NCBI GenBank assembly: GCA_950295325.1
Contig: OX485807.1
Location: 15,215,001-15,279,000 of the forward strand
Direction of reading: 5' to 3'
Source of the DNA: Polytrichum commune
Taxonomy: Eukaryota > Streptophyta > Polytrichopsida > Polytrichales > Polytrichaceae
Length of the DNA: 64,000 bases
The notes below the pieces were generated by a model. That model made no database searches. It worked only from the letters and a program-made list of their open reading frames with translations, and was not told the DNA's origin. Position numbers and translations under genes: made by a program. This document shows positions 33,501-44,610 of the stretch, piece after piece. The first letter of the stretch is position 1. Each line of letters opens with the position of its first letter.

Positions 33501-34610
33501 TTTGCGAGACCAAACTTTTTAGTCCAAAACTCCCTCTTTTATGCGACTACAGCACTCGACAATGCGGCATTTTAGAACCTCTGTTTTGCCATATTGAAGA
33601 GGTAGTTAATGCTAAAAATTCCTTTCATCTATGTTATGTACATCTAACATACATCCATTTTCACTTGGGAACTTAACGAGAATTAGGGCTACTAGTGAAG
33701 AATGGACATGGTCAGGGTAAGAGTGGCCTCATGCCTAGTATGTTGCTTTGTACACGGGTGATATAATATCATCAATATCTTGATGCTAAACATCATGCAT
33801 CATTGTTGTTTAGTTTCTTATTAGAGAACTCTTTATATTTTGGTGTTAATGAAATTATTAGTTTTCATAAGTTAGTAGAGAATTTAGATAAAATGACAGT
33901 TGCTAACTTGAGTATGCAACACCATAGATCTTTGGACTCCTATTTCAAGAGTTCTTGAGAATATTTGCATTTGTTTAGAGTTATGAGTTATTATTTCATA
34001 CTATCTATATTGCTTAAACTCATTGTATATATTGATAAGCTCATATTACTTATGTTTTTGTATTCCCTCAATAGTACAACAACTTTACGCCATTTGTCAT
34101 ATTAATGAGAAGACCACACCTCCATAATACAATTTTTTTTGTGTGTGTGTTTCCCAAACGTGCTCTAGTGGGCATGAAGGATACAGCTGCAGCAATCCAC
34201 CAGCTATCCAAGAACTGATCCTTTCATTTTTCAAAAGGCCACTTACTGCGCTAACTTGTGCAACAGACTTACAGAGTACATTATTTGGACTTAATAACGT
34301 GGATTTGCATGTGATGATTGGTCTTAGTATTATATATGCTTTGGTATACACACAGAAATTAGAAGTTTACAACTCCTTTGAGATCAACAAATTAAGAACT
34401 TTCGGAGCAGTCGAATATTTGGGTTTGTGACCAGTTAAACACGGACTAGATGTCGCATGCAAAAACATTGGAGGGTCTTCAAGCTCTGGCTCGCAGCAAA
34501 GATCACACATGTTCCCACATAGACAGACAGTTCTAAACAAACATTCAGGAGAATGTTGAAGCAGATATTGCCCTCTAAAAGCATGGTTCCTCAGGGGAGG
34601 AATCTCTGTC
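33501..34610. other. No gene recognised
   Basis: AT-rich. A minus frame at 34097-34351 and an overlapping plus frame at 34143-34430 have no domain. It may include the body of the pogo-like element that starts at 33441. Confidence 0.3.
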
Positions 34611-37102
34611 AGACACCTCTTGATAACAAGGCATGGAATCTCACATGCGTAGAACTTTTATGCATACCAAGGCTTCTGTGTGGTAGCCTTCACCCAAACG
34701 AGATACAAAGAAAATAAACAAAACTTGAATACCCGGTGAAAAGAACATTCAGAGTTCAGGAGCTTCAAATTGAAGTATGAATGATATCAGCAGCAGTTTT
34801 ACAATATTACCATGCCCTAACAAAACTCAGGTATCTCGACCCTAGCCCAACGATGCAAAACTGAGGATACTCTTCAGAGACACACGGTTTTGTTGGGATC
34901 ACCAAGTTTACGCAATTGAATAAGAACCCACGGCAAAATTCACAAAGTGGATTCAACAAGATTTTCACATACAATTCACACAGCCTTCCGGAAGGATAAA
35001 TCCCAAAGACTTTCCCTCGTGTCTTTGCAAATCATGTCTTTCCTTGGATTCCTTAAAAGACGACTACATTTTCTCTGCTGTTGGAGGTGCACTCTTCTTC
35101 CAAAGTATACCAAGTCAGAATAGAGGTATCCTCTGAAATTTATGCCAAGTGTAAAAGCCAGGTGGCTGGTAGTTCCAAAGAAGCAGCATTTAAACACTTA
35201 CTGTATCCATGGCATCGCATTAACCAAAAGACTAGTTTTTTAAAGTACATCCGCATTCGTGCACAAGCAATGTGGTTTGCGGTCACATTCTGAAAATATC
35301 TGGAAACCTAGGTCTACAGAACGGCATGGTGTGCCTTCACACGCCCCAAGACCTGTCCAGAGCACAACAGAAATCGCCTGAAAAACTACCTTACAAAACA
35401 CTTTTCCAGGACACGTCTCCACAAATAGGATTTTCACAAAGAATTTTCACATTCTCACCAGCACACATCGCCACAAATATATATTACCACTACATTCTGC
35501 AGACCGAACTCCAATCTCAGTCTCACATGACATGTGTGGCAGGTGAAGATCACATTTGCATTTGCAATTATGTGGAAAAATGTTTCATTGAAATCCATCA
35601 TACACTCACAAATCTCTCCAAAACTCTTTGCTCAACTGCCCACACATAGGATTCCAGCATGCAAACTTGTACACAAGAAAACTAGTTGAAAAGCACAACC
35701 CAAATACACACATGTATCAGACCACGAGTATGCAATCAAATGGTAGGTCTGGCACAATGTATCAGACAAATTATAGGTCCACAGTTGGAAACGACTGAAC
35801 TCTCCCTACCTCCTCTGAACCCCTGAGAGCCTGTGCTACAAGTCTACAAAATAATTGTGAAACAAATCTGACGAAGGACTCTTGGAAGCCGCCCACAAAA
35901 GGCACAAAACAAAACGTCAGAAAGGGTTAGTGACCAAAAACCATTAAACATTTTCCATGCTCCACATAAGATATGTACAAAACCCTTAATAAATATTAGG
36001 GATCCTTGAGCAACAATTATTGCCAAAAAATTTGATAATTCAGTTCTAATAGTTAGAAAGTTGTCAATAATGAGAAAAAATCCTGTAAACTTGCAAATTG
36101 CCTGGTAAACCTGAATATCCTTCTTGAAGAGCTTTTAGACATGGATTGCTTTAACGTCACATTAATTCAATGATATTAGTTGTTCCAATTTGGTGTGTTG
36201 ATTTGTGGAGGTTCAATCTGAAGGTTTGCCAGGCATTTCAAACAAAGAAATATTCCTGCAGCAACCTGACCACCTGCACTTGTGTAAATATATCCCAGTG
36301 TAGATGTAAAAATATGATCATATGAGCTCTTACAGAACCAGACCTAACATCTGGTCGCCCTGCAAATCCTAAACCCATTCACTTTAAGCACTGTGCACCT
36401 TGTCCGTTATTGACAATTGATTGTACACATGCAATAAATACTGAAGCCTTCAATTGCAGCCATCGTAGTTATCTGCTTTGCCTTTTACCTCAATTATCAG
36501 CTTCCAGGCCGAAAGAATCAACACTCAATGCTGGTTGTAAAGCTTCACAACCTTAAATCATGTTTTAAAATGATTCTCGTATTGAGTTACAAAATCACAG
36601 AATTAAAGTGGGTTCACCAAAGAGATCTTACACAATGTGATTAGACCCTTCACATTGACTCTTTCTGCAGATCAAAAACAAACTACAGGCTTTCAGCGGA
36701 TAAATTAAGTGGATTCTACTCCTTAGACCACACCACAAACTGCAACAACATCTATAAACTAGCTTCCAACAACTCAAGGCTTCCTCTAGTGTGGATGACT
36801 TAAATTTGCTTTCCCTGGCTCTACTTCAACTATCTGCAATACATCTGCCCTTCACTCTCCAGCTCAATAGTGAGGGCACTATTTTCCTTGAATCTGCTTC
36901 TCATAGTGATGTGGTTTGCTGTTCCTTTCCAAAGGTATACATTTTGTGAATGTGAGCATTATCTCCAATTTCACTCCATTCCTTGCTTCATTTTCCAGCT
37001 TTCGTTAGTGAGAAAAGGAAACAACACAGTAACCTCCAACAAAATTCCCTTGCCCCTCTTCCATTACCTGACTGGTAGACACTGCACCACAACAAACCAC
37101 CT

Positions 37103-39770
37103 TCAGCTCCGAACCGGTTCCCTCAGCTCGGCAGCTCCGTGAGCAAAGTGGCAACGATCAGCAAACGTACAAGTACCATTTGAGTGATTCTCACACAATT
37201 TTGTTTTGAAGTTGTGAGAACCGAAACCGCCAGAAGGCCGAGCCGGAACGTTATCCCGCTGCATCAACACTTGCCGAACCATTTGACTAGCTTGCTTAAT
37301 CTGCTCGAATGAACCCTCCATTTCAACGTTGCGTAGGTTTGGATCCGTCTCATGCTCCCTTATTGATAGCTTAGCACCTGTCAGTCGGCAAATCTGTTTC
37401 GCGTGAATACCACCCTTGCCTATGATTGCTCCCGCCAATGAAGCTTCAATACTAATCTTAGCAGTGGATGACGCCCCAAACGATGCAGCTGCAGCCATGC
37501 CTGGGGGAGTGGGCTCTCGATACGACCCTAAACTACCCCCATTAAAGCGTCCGCCCCCTCCACCATCCCGCTCTCGACCCATGCCTCCACTTTTGTATCG
37601 ATTGTTATCTAAACCGTATAATCCCCCACCTCCGCCTACCCCTCCGCCTCCACGGTAAGGAGTGGAAGGAGGAGGCCCTCGCTCTCTGGAAAACTCAAGG
37701 TTTGAAAAACTCTCGCGCTCTAAACGAGGAGGACCAGAGTTGCTGTTTGACTTGCGAAGCTCCTTCTCCCCATGAGCAAAGTGACACTTCTCCGCAAACC
37801 GGCAACCTTCCGCTGTATCAAATCGGTTACACAGTCGAGTCTTGAATCCTCCAAGGTTCGCACCCTGATCATCCGCAGCAAGCGCATTCACCACTTTGCG
37901 AGGTCCTGCGTTGCCCATACTGCCTGTGTTGGCCACGGGTGCCATTCCTCCCATGCTCGACACACCTCCAGGTACGAAGTGAAGAAAGTGACATCCTTCT
38001 CCATATGGACAACCAGACGTGCTGCATTTCCAGACCACCACGCTTGCTTTAATAAATCCACACAATGCCAAACTCCTATCAACAACTAAGTAATCACAAC
38101 AAGGAATGGCACTCAACATCTTAGACAACCTGTATAATGATCCAAACACAGTAACAAGGTATATGCAAGCCACAAACAACACACATGATGTACAGACCTC
38201 AGCTTATTTTGCCTAGCCAATAGAGAACTACATAGAGGAGTAAGGAGGAAAAACTGCAGGCAACCTACAAAATTTCAACCCTGCTACAAACCCTACTATC
38301 TGCAAAGCTCATTGTCATGTCCTGGATATTAACATCCTTCAGCCCACTCCACTCTTTTCAAATATTTTTAAAGCCCTGTGAATGGGGAAAAAATTCCTCG
38401 CTCTTTGAAGACCAGCATTCTCAACTGCAGTAGACTCGGTCACTATTTCAATGGAACCCCACACTCCACCTTATCAGATAATTTGCCAAAAGTACCTGAA
38501 AAATTTAGTGCAGGGCTTGGTCCTGCTGTTTGAGCCTCCATCCTTGTTGTCTACATTATACAATCCCCTGCTGTTATTAGTATTTTCATACACACCTACA
38601 TATTCATCAACACCTGCGTTCAATTTCCAACAGTCGGATGCTTTTGTGCCTGTTAAAAACCACTGGTTGTTCTATACGTCCACATTTTGCACACGTGTTG
38701 GTTAGGTGAAACTTCCGAAAAGGACTCCTGACCTCACTTCACCTCCAGATGACACATAAAACTCCCCCCAAACCACAAAAGGTATCGCTGTAAGGTGGCC
38801 AGAGCTGCTTGCCATGGTCTACACAGAATCCTTGATTTAAGCCATGTGTAAGAGAGCAGTTGTGCTCTTCTGGTGTCAATCAAGAGCCCTGCAACTTAAC
38901 CACTGTCAAGCAGATGGTATTCGGCATACATGGCTCTTGATGAGGCAAGTATAGGAAACATCAAAGCGTAGGATACATCATCGGTAACCAGCACCCCAAG
39001 CCTCACCTTAAAGCTGGCGTCTCCAGATCCGCTAAGGAAAGCTTGAACGTTAGATTCTACTCCAACAAGTTATGCAATACGTTGTTTTAAAGCTTCTACC
39101 TGCATTATACGTCATATAAGAGGTAAGCACAGGAGCTGCTTCCTTCCGGAGAGATGCTTTGCTTGATGGTTAATTCCTTCATGAAAATTTTGCAAACTAG
39201 CCAGGGAGCGCTTGGCGGTGCATTGCTGACAGAGTGTACTCGCTACTACTGTCAACTGCTTTTGCTGGAGTATATTTCCTACTCCCTGGTGCCATGATGC
39301 TTCATCAGACACACATACTATCCACTCCAAAGGGTGGTGAATGGAGGAAACAAGACAACAAAAGACATTGAGGAGAACATAGCGTTCCTCGCATCGTCAT
39401 CTCCGTCTCGTGTAAATCATAAGACGAGGTACAAGAGTGCGTGTCCTTAATGGGTTGCACGACGAACATGCTCTCAGAAACCACTAACAGCGTTCATTAC
39501 CCATGGCAAAGCTCCTAGAAGTAGAGTCCAGAGGAAAAAGGAACAAGCCGAGAAATACCCCACACATGCACTATGAAAACACATGAATATATCCAAAAAC
39601 ACCACACAAACTCCTAAAGATGACTCATTCAGGACTCCAAGCATGGTAGAGAGCTCACAGTCATCCGCCCCCGGATGACCACCACCACCACCATTGTTAC
39701 TGCCGTTCACACCATTCGCAGGCACACCGTCGGGTCTCGGCCTCTTCCGTGGCGGTCCAAAGGGCTCCAT
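37103..39770 (-). CDS. KH-domain/CCCH zinc-finger RNA-binding protein, copy B (KHZ-like)
   Basis: Three exons: 39770-39659, 38649-38496 and 38021-37103, with the same phases and splice sites as copy A, giving 394 aa. All three CCCH fingers and the KH domain (GKGG loop) are intact, so this is a potentially functional paralogue. Exon 3 (919 bases) differs from copy A at only three positions that I can see, two of them silent and one Ser-to-Pro in the linker after finger 2. Intron 2 is almost as similar as the exons. Upstream differences (telo-box, tandem array, altered microsatellites) leave room for different expression of the two copies. The predicted role is RNA binding in post-transcriptional control; that is family inference. 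Confidence 0.88.
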
Positions 39771-39777
39771 AGCGCGC

Positions 39778-39795
39778 GCTCTCTCTCTCTCTCTC
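39778..39795. repeat. CT microsatellite in leader of copy B
   Basis: A GCGCGCTCTCTCTCTCTC tract lies immediately upstream of the ATG at 39770, in the place of the copy A CT tract. Confidence 0.8.
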
Positions 39796-40315
39796 TACCT
39801 AACCCCTGGGAATCCCCTGCAAACGAACTGTTCCACCACACCACGTATAAGTCGACATACTAACAAACACCCGCTCCAAAAAAGACAATGTCGCACCTCT
39901 CCAATACGCATACCTCTACTGCCTCTTCTATCCTGTTCTATCGTACCCTACACAACTCAAAGGATTTCATCACTCACTCAATCACTCACCAACTCAGACC
40001 TAAAACCTCAAAAACAAGACACAGTCATGCCAGCCGACCGGTTCCACTCGTCACACCTTAATCCAATATTTAGCAACGAAACAACGAGTTAGGTCACGAG
40101 AGGTTGTGGGTGGTATGCAAGGGGGCTGGAGTACCTAGACTCGGCGAGAAAGCAGTCGTTGGAAAGCTGCAGCGACGGAGATGTGAGAAAACACGCTGGT
40201 AGCGATGAGCGAGGAAGGTGAAGAGGAAGAGTGCGGGTTTACGGGAGAATCTAGAGCTAGCAAGAGAGCGAAGTGCAGGGCAGGGCAGGCAAGCGCAAGC
40301 AAGCAAGCAAGGCCT

Positions 40316-40341
40316 GGGTTTAGGGTTTTAGGGTTTAGGGT
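40316..40341. promoter_or_regulatory. Interstitial telomeric (TTTAGGG) tract / telo-box upstream of copy B
   Basis: GGGTTTAGGG, TTTTAGGG and TTTAGGGT run together about 550 bases upstream of the copy B start codon. In plants, telo-boxes near start sites are associated with genes of the translation apparatus and with Polycomb recruitment. Copy A lacks it at the corresponding place. The function here is inferred. Confidence 0.6.
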
Positions 40342-40379
40342 GGATTTGGACTGGATCACAATCCCCAAAACATTTGAAC

Positions 40380-41440
40380 CCACTCCTCCCACTTCCTCTG
40401 CATTATTATTGTGGTGTTGCCAACACCTAAGGTTTTGTAATTGCCTTCTCAATCAATCTTCTTAGTGTTAAGAGTCAACCTTCAATACCAACGTCCATGG
40501 TAATCTCCATCACACAATATCTTGGTAGGCAAGTTAGGGTTAGTTTTCATGTAGGCCGCTCGTCCACCAGATTCTAGTGGAAATGTAGATTCCACTCCTC
40601 CCACTTCCTCTGCATTATTATTGTGGTGTTGCCAACACCTAGGGTTTTGCAATTGCCTTTCTTAATCAATCTTGTTACCATTAAGAGTCAACCTTCGATA
40701 CCAATGTCCATGGTAATCTCCATCACACAATACCCTAGTAGGCAAGTTAGGGTTAGTTGTCATGTAGGCCACTCGTCCACCATATTCTAGTGGAAATGTA
40801 GATTCCACTCCTCCCACTTCCTCTGCATAATTATTGTGGTGTTGCCAACACCTAGGATTTTGCAATTGTCATCCTCAATCAATCTTGTCAGCATTAAGAG
40901 TCAACCTTCAAAACCAACGTCCATGGTAATGTCCATCACACAATACCTTGGTGGGCAAGTTAGGGTTAGTTTTCATGTAGGCCGTTCATCCACCAAATTC
41001 TAGTGGAAATGTAGATTCCACTCCTCCCACTTCCTTCGCATTATTATTGTGGTGTTGCCAACACCTATGGTTTTGTAATTGTTTTCCTCGATCGATCTTG
41101 TTAGCATTAAGAGTCAACCTTCAATACCAACGTTCATGGTAAGGTCCATCGCATAATACACTGGTAGGCAAGTTAGGGTTAGTTTTCACGTAGGCCGCTC
41201 ATCCACCGGATTCTAATGGAAATGTAGATTCCACTCCTCCCACTTCCTCTGCATTATTATTGTGGTGTTGCCAACACGTAAGGTTATGCAATTGCCTTCC
41301 TCGATCAATTTTGTTAGCGTTAAGAGTCAACCTTCAATACCAACATCCATGATAATCTTCATCACACAATGCCTTGATAGGTATGTTAGGGTTAGTTTTC
41401 ATGTAGGCCGCTCATCCACCAAATTCCAGTGGAAGTGTAA
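40380..41440. repeat. Tandem array, five units of 212-213 bp
   Basis: CCACTCCTCCCACTTCC starts units at 40380, 40592, 40805, 41018 and 41231. Each unit contains GTGGTGTTGCCAACACCT (an imperfect palindrome), AAGAGTCAACCTTC, CCATGGTAAT and GGCAAGTTAGGGTTAG. The period is unusually regular. Short open frames inside are repeat shadows. It lies directly upstream of copy B of the KH/CCCH gene. Confidence 0.95.
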
Positions 41441-41926
41441 GCTTCATGTGTATTTCTTTTTTAAATCTATGCTCATCAAGTACGGTGCCTTCACCTATAT
41501 ACATAGGACATACCCTATATACCCGCACAACTATGTAGCAAACCCTTATAACAAACCGAAGAACCAAAAAAACATTAACATGAAGGAACACATTGCAGAC
41601 TTGTCTACGGACTCACATATGTATGGGCAAACGAAGGCCCGTCCCAATTACCACATAATCATCAAGTATAGTCATAGAAGTGGAAAACACACCACCACAC
41701 AAATAGCATAAAGTTTGGCTCTATTTTGAAAATGAAAGGGCACACAGCACCAAGAACTTATATATGTGAAAAAGAAAAAGGTCATAAAACCACATATTGT
41801 ACAGAACCCATGAACGACCTCTGAATAATAAAGATTGGCATTAATCGCCCCATGACTCCCCACCACTTCAATAGTTTTTGGGAGATTGCAATGACAACGA
41901 TATCACACAAACGGCATGGAATGGAC
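41441..41926. other. No gene recognised
   Basis: The 149-codon frame at 41262-41711 starts inside the tandem array and has no domain. Confidence 0.35.
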
Positions 41927-41929
41927 TAA

Positions 41930-42496
41930 GGGCTTGTTTACACCATGGACCATGAAGTCATCCCAAGGTTTTGTAAAATATGGGATTGGTTGTTGAACTC
42001 GTCTTGGGACCCCTTCGGTTGACACCAAGGGAAAAATGACAGAGTGACCGTGGAGTTCGAGGTCCGAAAATATTTATTGAAAGGCCTACATTATTCACTG
42101 ACATGGTCCAACGGGTTTTGTGCTAGGAGAGGCAACAGAGATGGTAGAAAAAAAACACGGGCCCATGGCAAAAAAAAAATGTTATAATCAAAATTTAATT
42201 GATTTTTTGGGGGGAAGAGAAGACGAAGACAAGAGAATGGCCAAACTTGGTTCTTTTTCTTTTTCTTTTCAAAACTACCCTTTTTGGGCACATCTTAAGA
42301 AAATCGTCACATACACTTTTTGGTGCATGGTCATTCCTCTTGGTCCACATTCGATTTACAACTAGTGAGGGGCCCAAAGGCTTTGTAAATTGATTTCTTA
42401 AGAAATCAGACCATGGAAGTTGGACCATGAAGTCGGACCATGGGAAAAGGCCATCTTCCATGGTCCGACGTCATGGTCCATGGTGTAAACTGGCCC
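41930..42496. mobile_element. Tourist-like MITE (PIF/Harbinger type), 567 bp
   Basis: The ends are GGGCTTGTTTACACCATGG and, on the minus strand, GGGCCAGTTTACACCATGG, continuing into ACCATGA-GTC. The element is flanked by TAA at 41927-41929 and 42497-42499, the 3-bp TWA duplication typical of PIF/Harbinger. Subterminal GGACCATGAAGT words are repeated at the right end (about 42412-42445). It has no transposase. A PIF/Harbinger transposase relic lies at the right end of this window, but I cannot show that it mobilised this element. Confidence 0.85.
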
Positions 42497-42499
42497 TAA

Positions 42500-44396
42500 T
42501 GAATTTGCCACCTTTTTGAAAAAAAAACAAGAAAAAAACACAACATTGATGAGGGGGACATCCATTGAAAGTATAGTCAAAAAGCCACACACAAGAGTAG
42601 TTCAAATACACAAACTAATACATGGCCCACACCAACATAAGTAACCTCCGAGTGAATAAATATATGCATATGTTGATCAATCCAATATTAACATTATGCA
42701 ACATGGTATGCAAACATGTGCCCAAAGTGCATGAAATGCAAGCATCCACCTGTACTACAATTAAGATGTTAGGTGACTTCCTTTAGAGAGTCACACTAAT
42801 ACGTCTTCCATCAAGACATACTGAATATATCAAAGATGCATTAAATTAAACAATCTACCGTAACTTTCTAGTAGCTTGGGCACCTTTTTGCCTAATAGTT
42901 GATTAAAGAGCCAAAGTAAGTTAGGCAACCCAAAATTTTCTAAAATCGGGCATATTGGAAAAATGAAAAAAAATTTAGACATTCATCCAAGTCATTTTTA
43001 TAATTCATAAATGATTTCCTAATTTTATCTATGTTGGCTACGATTAACCTAAACACCTCCCTTAACCAACATTCCTTACCCTAAAGTTTGTCTTTTACTT
43101 GTATGTCAAGGTTTTGCTTTGTGGAGCAAATTCATGCTTGTATGTTTTTTAGATCATGAATGAGATTGATGCCGAGTGGAAGATGTTGTCAAAGTCATGT
43201 GATGTTGCTTTGTTGGATTCCAGTGAATGTCACTTACATTATTGTGATTTTAGGCACTATTGGAATGTTATTTTATATTCTGGACACTCAATGAAATTAA
43301 TTTCCCAAAATTTTAGGCACCTTTAAAATTAATTAATTTCTGCCCAAGTTGCTAGAGAGCTACGGTATCAAAATGAATTGTTATTTGCATTGTTTATTGC
43401 TTTTAGTTTTAGAGAAAAAACAACACATTGCGTATTAAATACAATTGCTTTAATGAACATAAAAAACTAATGCATGTATGGGCCATCCACATGCACAAAA
43501 AAATTGAAAGGAAAGAAAGGGTGGAGGGGAGAACAATGGATATTATGCCCAAATTTATCATGGCAAGCTTATTAATACCTATACTTGAATAGTATATATG
43601 TAGAGATGGATTCAAAATATGCACCAAAAACACGTGACATAATATATGGAATACGTGCTCAATAAAAGGAATACCATTATAGGTCCACATGGCACCTTTA
43701 ATGAGCACATTCAATTTTACTTTGATAATGAGCTATATGAACTCAACAAATTGGTATGGGTTGAGAGTACTTAATGCCAAAAAACTTGTAATCATAATCC
43801 CTTACATATTCACTAACAATTTTTTACAATGTCAATGTAGTTGTTTTCAACATTAATTTATAGAATTAATTTTCTATTTTTTTAAATGTGATTGATATTC
43901 ATAAATATCAATAAGGAGGTAGAGAAGACGTAAATGCTATATATTTTATATACCCTACATACAAATCATTATCTCAATCAAATAATTGAAAGCAAGTACC
44001 TGACATACATCATTATTGTCATTTATGAAAAATTTGAAAATACAAATAATGACATATAATAATTCGAAGGTGGACAAGAAAATGATTTTCTAACAGAGTT
44101 ATCCCATTCAATTTAGTGCAATGCATTTATTCCAAACCAAGTGGCCTTGTGAAATAATCGGAAGTGATAAAAAAATAGATGGAATAAAAAAAAATACTAA
44201 TAAATACTAATAAATCAATAAATACTTTAATGTTCCTTTATAAATTTAGCATGCACATAATATATAAGCCGGTCTTTTATTTTTAGCTTAAAGATGTTGA
44301 TACTCTAGCATGTTCTTCTAGATTGTTCCACAAACAATATTAGAACATGTAGATGTTAAAAGCAATCAAACCCTGATATGAGATAACTATGAGATA
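42500..44396. other. AT-rich intergenic DNA, no gene recognised
   Basis: No domain-bearing frame on either strand. A minus frame at 43409-43714 is hydrophobic and looks like chance in AT-rich DNA. Confidence 0.4.
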
Positions 44397-44407
44397 TATC
44401 GTGACAT

Positions 44408-44599
44408 TTCTTTTTTCTTTTTCTTTTTGAGACAGAAGGCCGACATGCCAACGCCAAAGCACAGGAGGCAGTTGATCACCTGGCAAGTTTTCCGTCAAGT
44501 AGAGAGGAGATTTCACAACCGGGATTCGAACCGCCAACCTCTTCCTTGAGATTTGGGTATCTCTCCCATCATCCGGTAGTTTAAGGTCATCTCGGACCT
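44408..44599 (-). mobile_element. tRNA-derived SINE, second copy, minus strand, 11-bp target-site duplication
   Basis: It is the reverse complement of the 25816-26017 family, with an intact box B (GGTTCGAATCC) and a tail of A-rich GAAAAAG repeats. It is flanked by TATCGTGACAT at 44397-44407 and 44600-44610, a perfect 11-bp target duplication. This copy's box B is closer to the pol III consensus than that of the 25.8-kb copy. Confidence 0.9.
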
Positions 44600-44610
44600 T
44601 ATCGTGACAT

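Larger units (their letters stand above)
34610..40330. repeat. Segmental duplication, copy B
   Basis: Direct-orientation counterpart of 13850-19900. The left part (34.6-36.2 kb) is clearly diverged from copy A, 36.25-39.1 kb is nearly identical, and the right part is diverged again. It lacks the segment equivalent to 15466-15785. The right boundary merges into a telomeric-type tract and a 212-bp tandem array that copy A lacks. Confidence 0.9.

Noticed and set aside
40380-41440. Possible CRISPR-like spacing in the 212-bp array
   Set aside because: The whole unit is repeated, without unique spacers, in a plant nuclear context; it is an ordinary tandem array.
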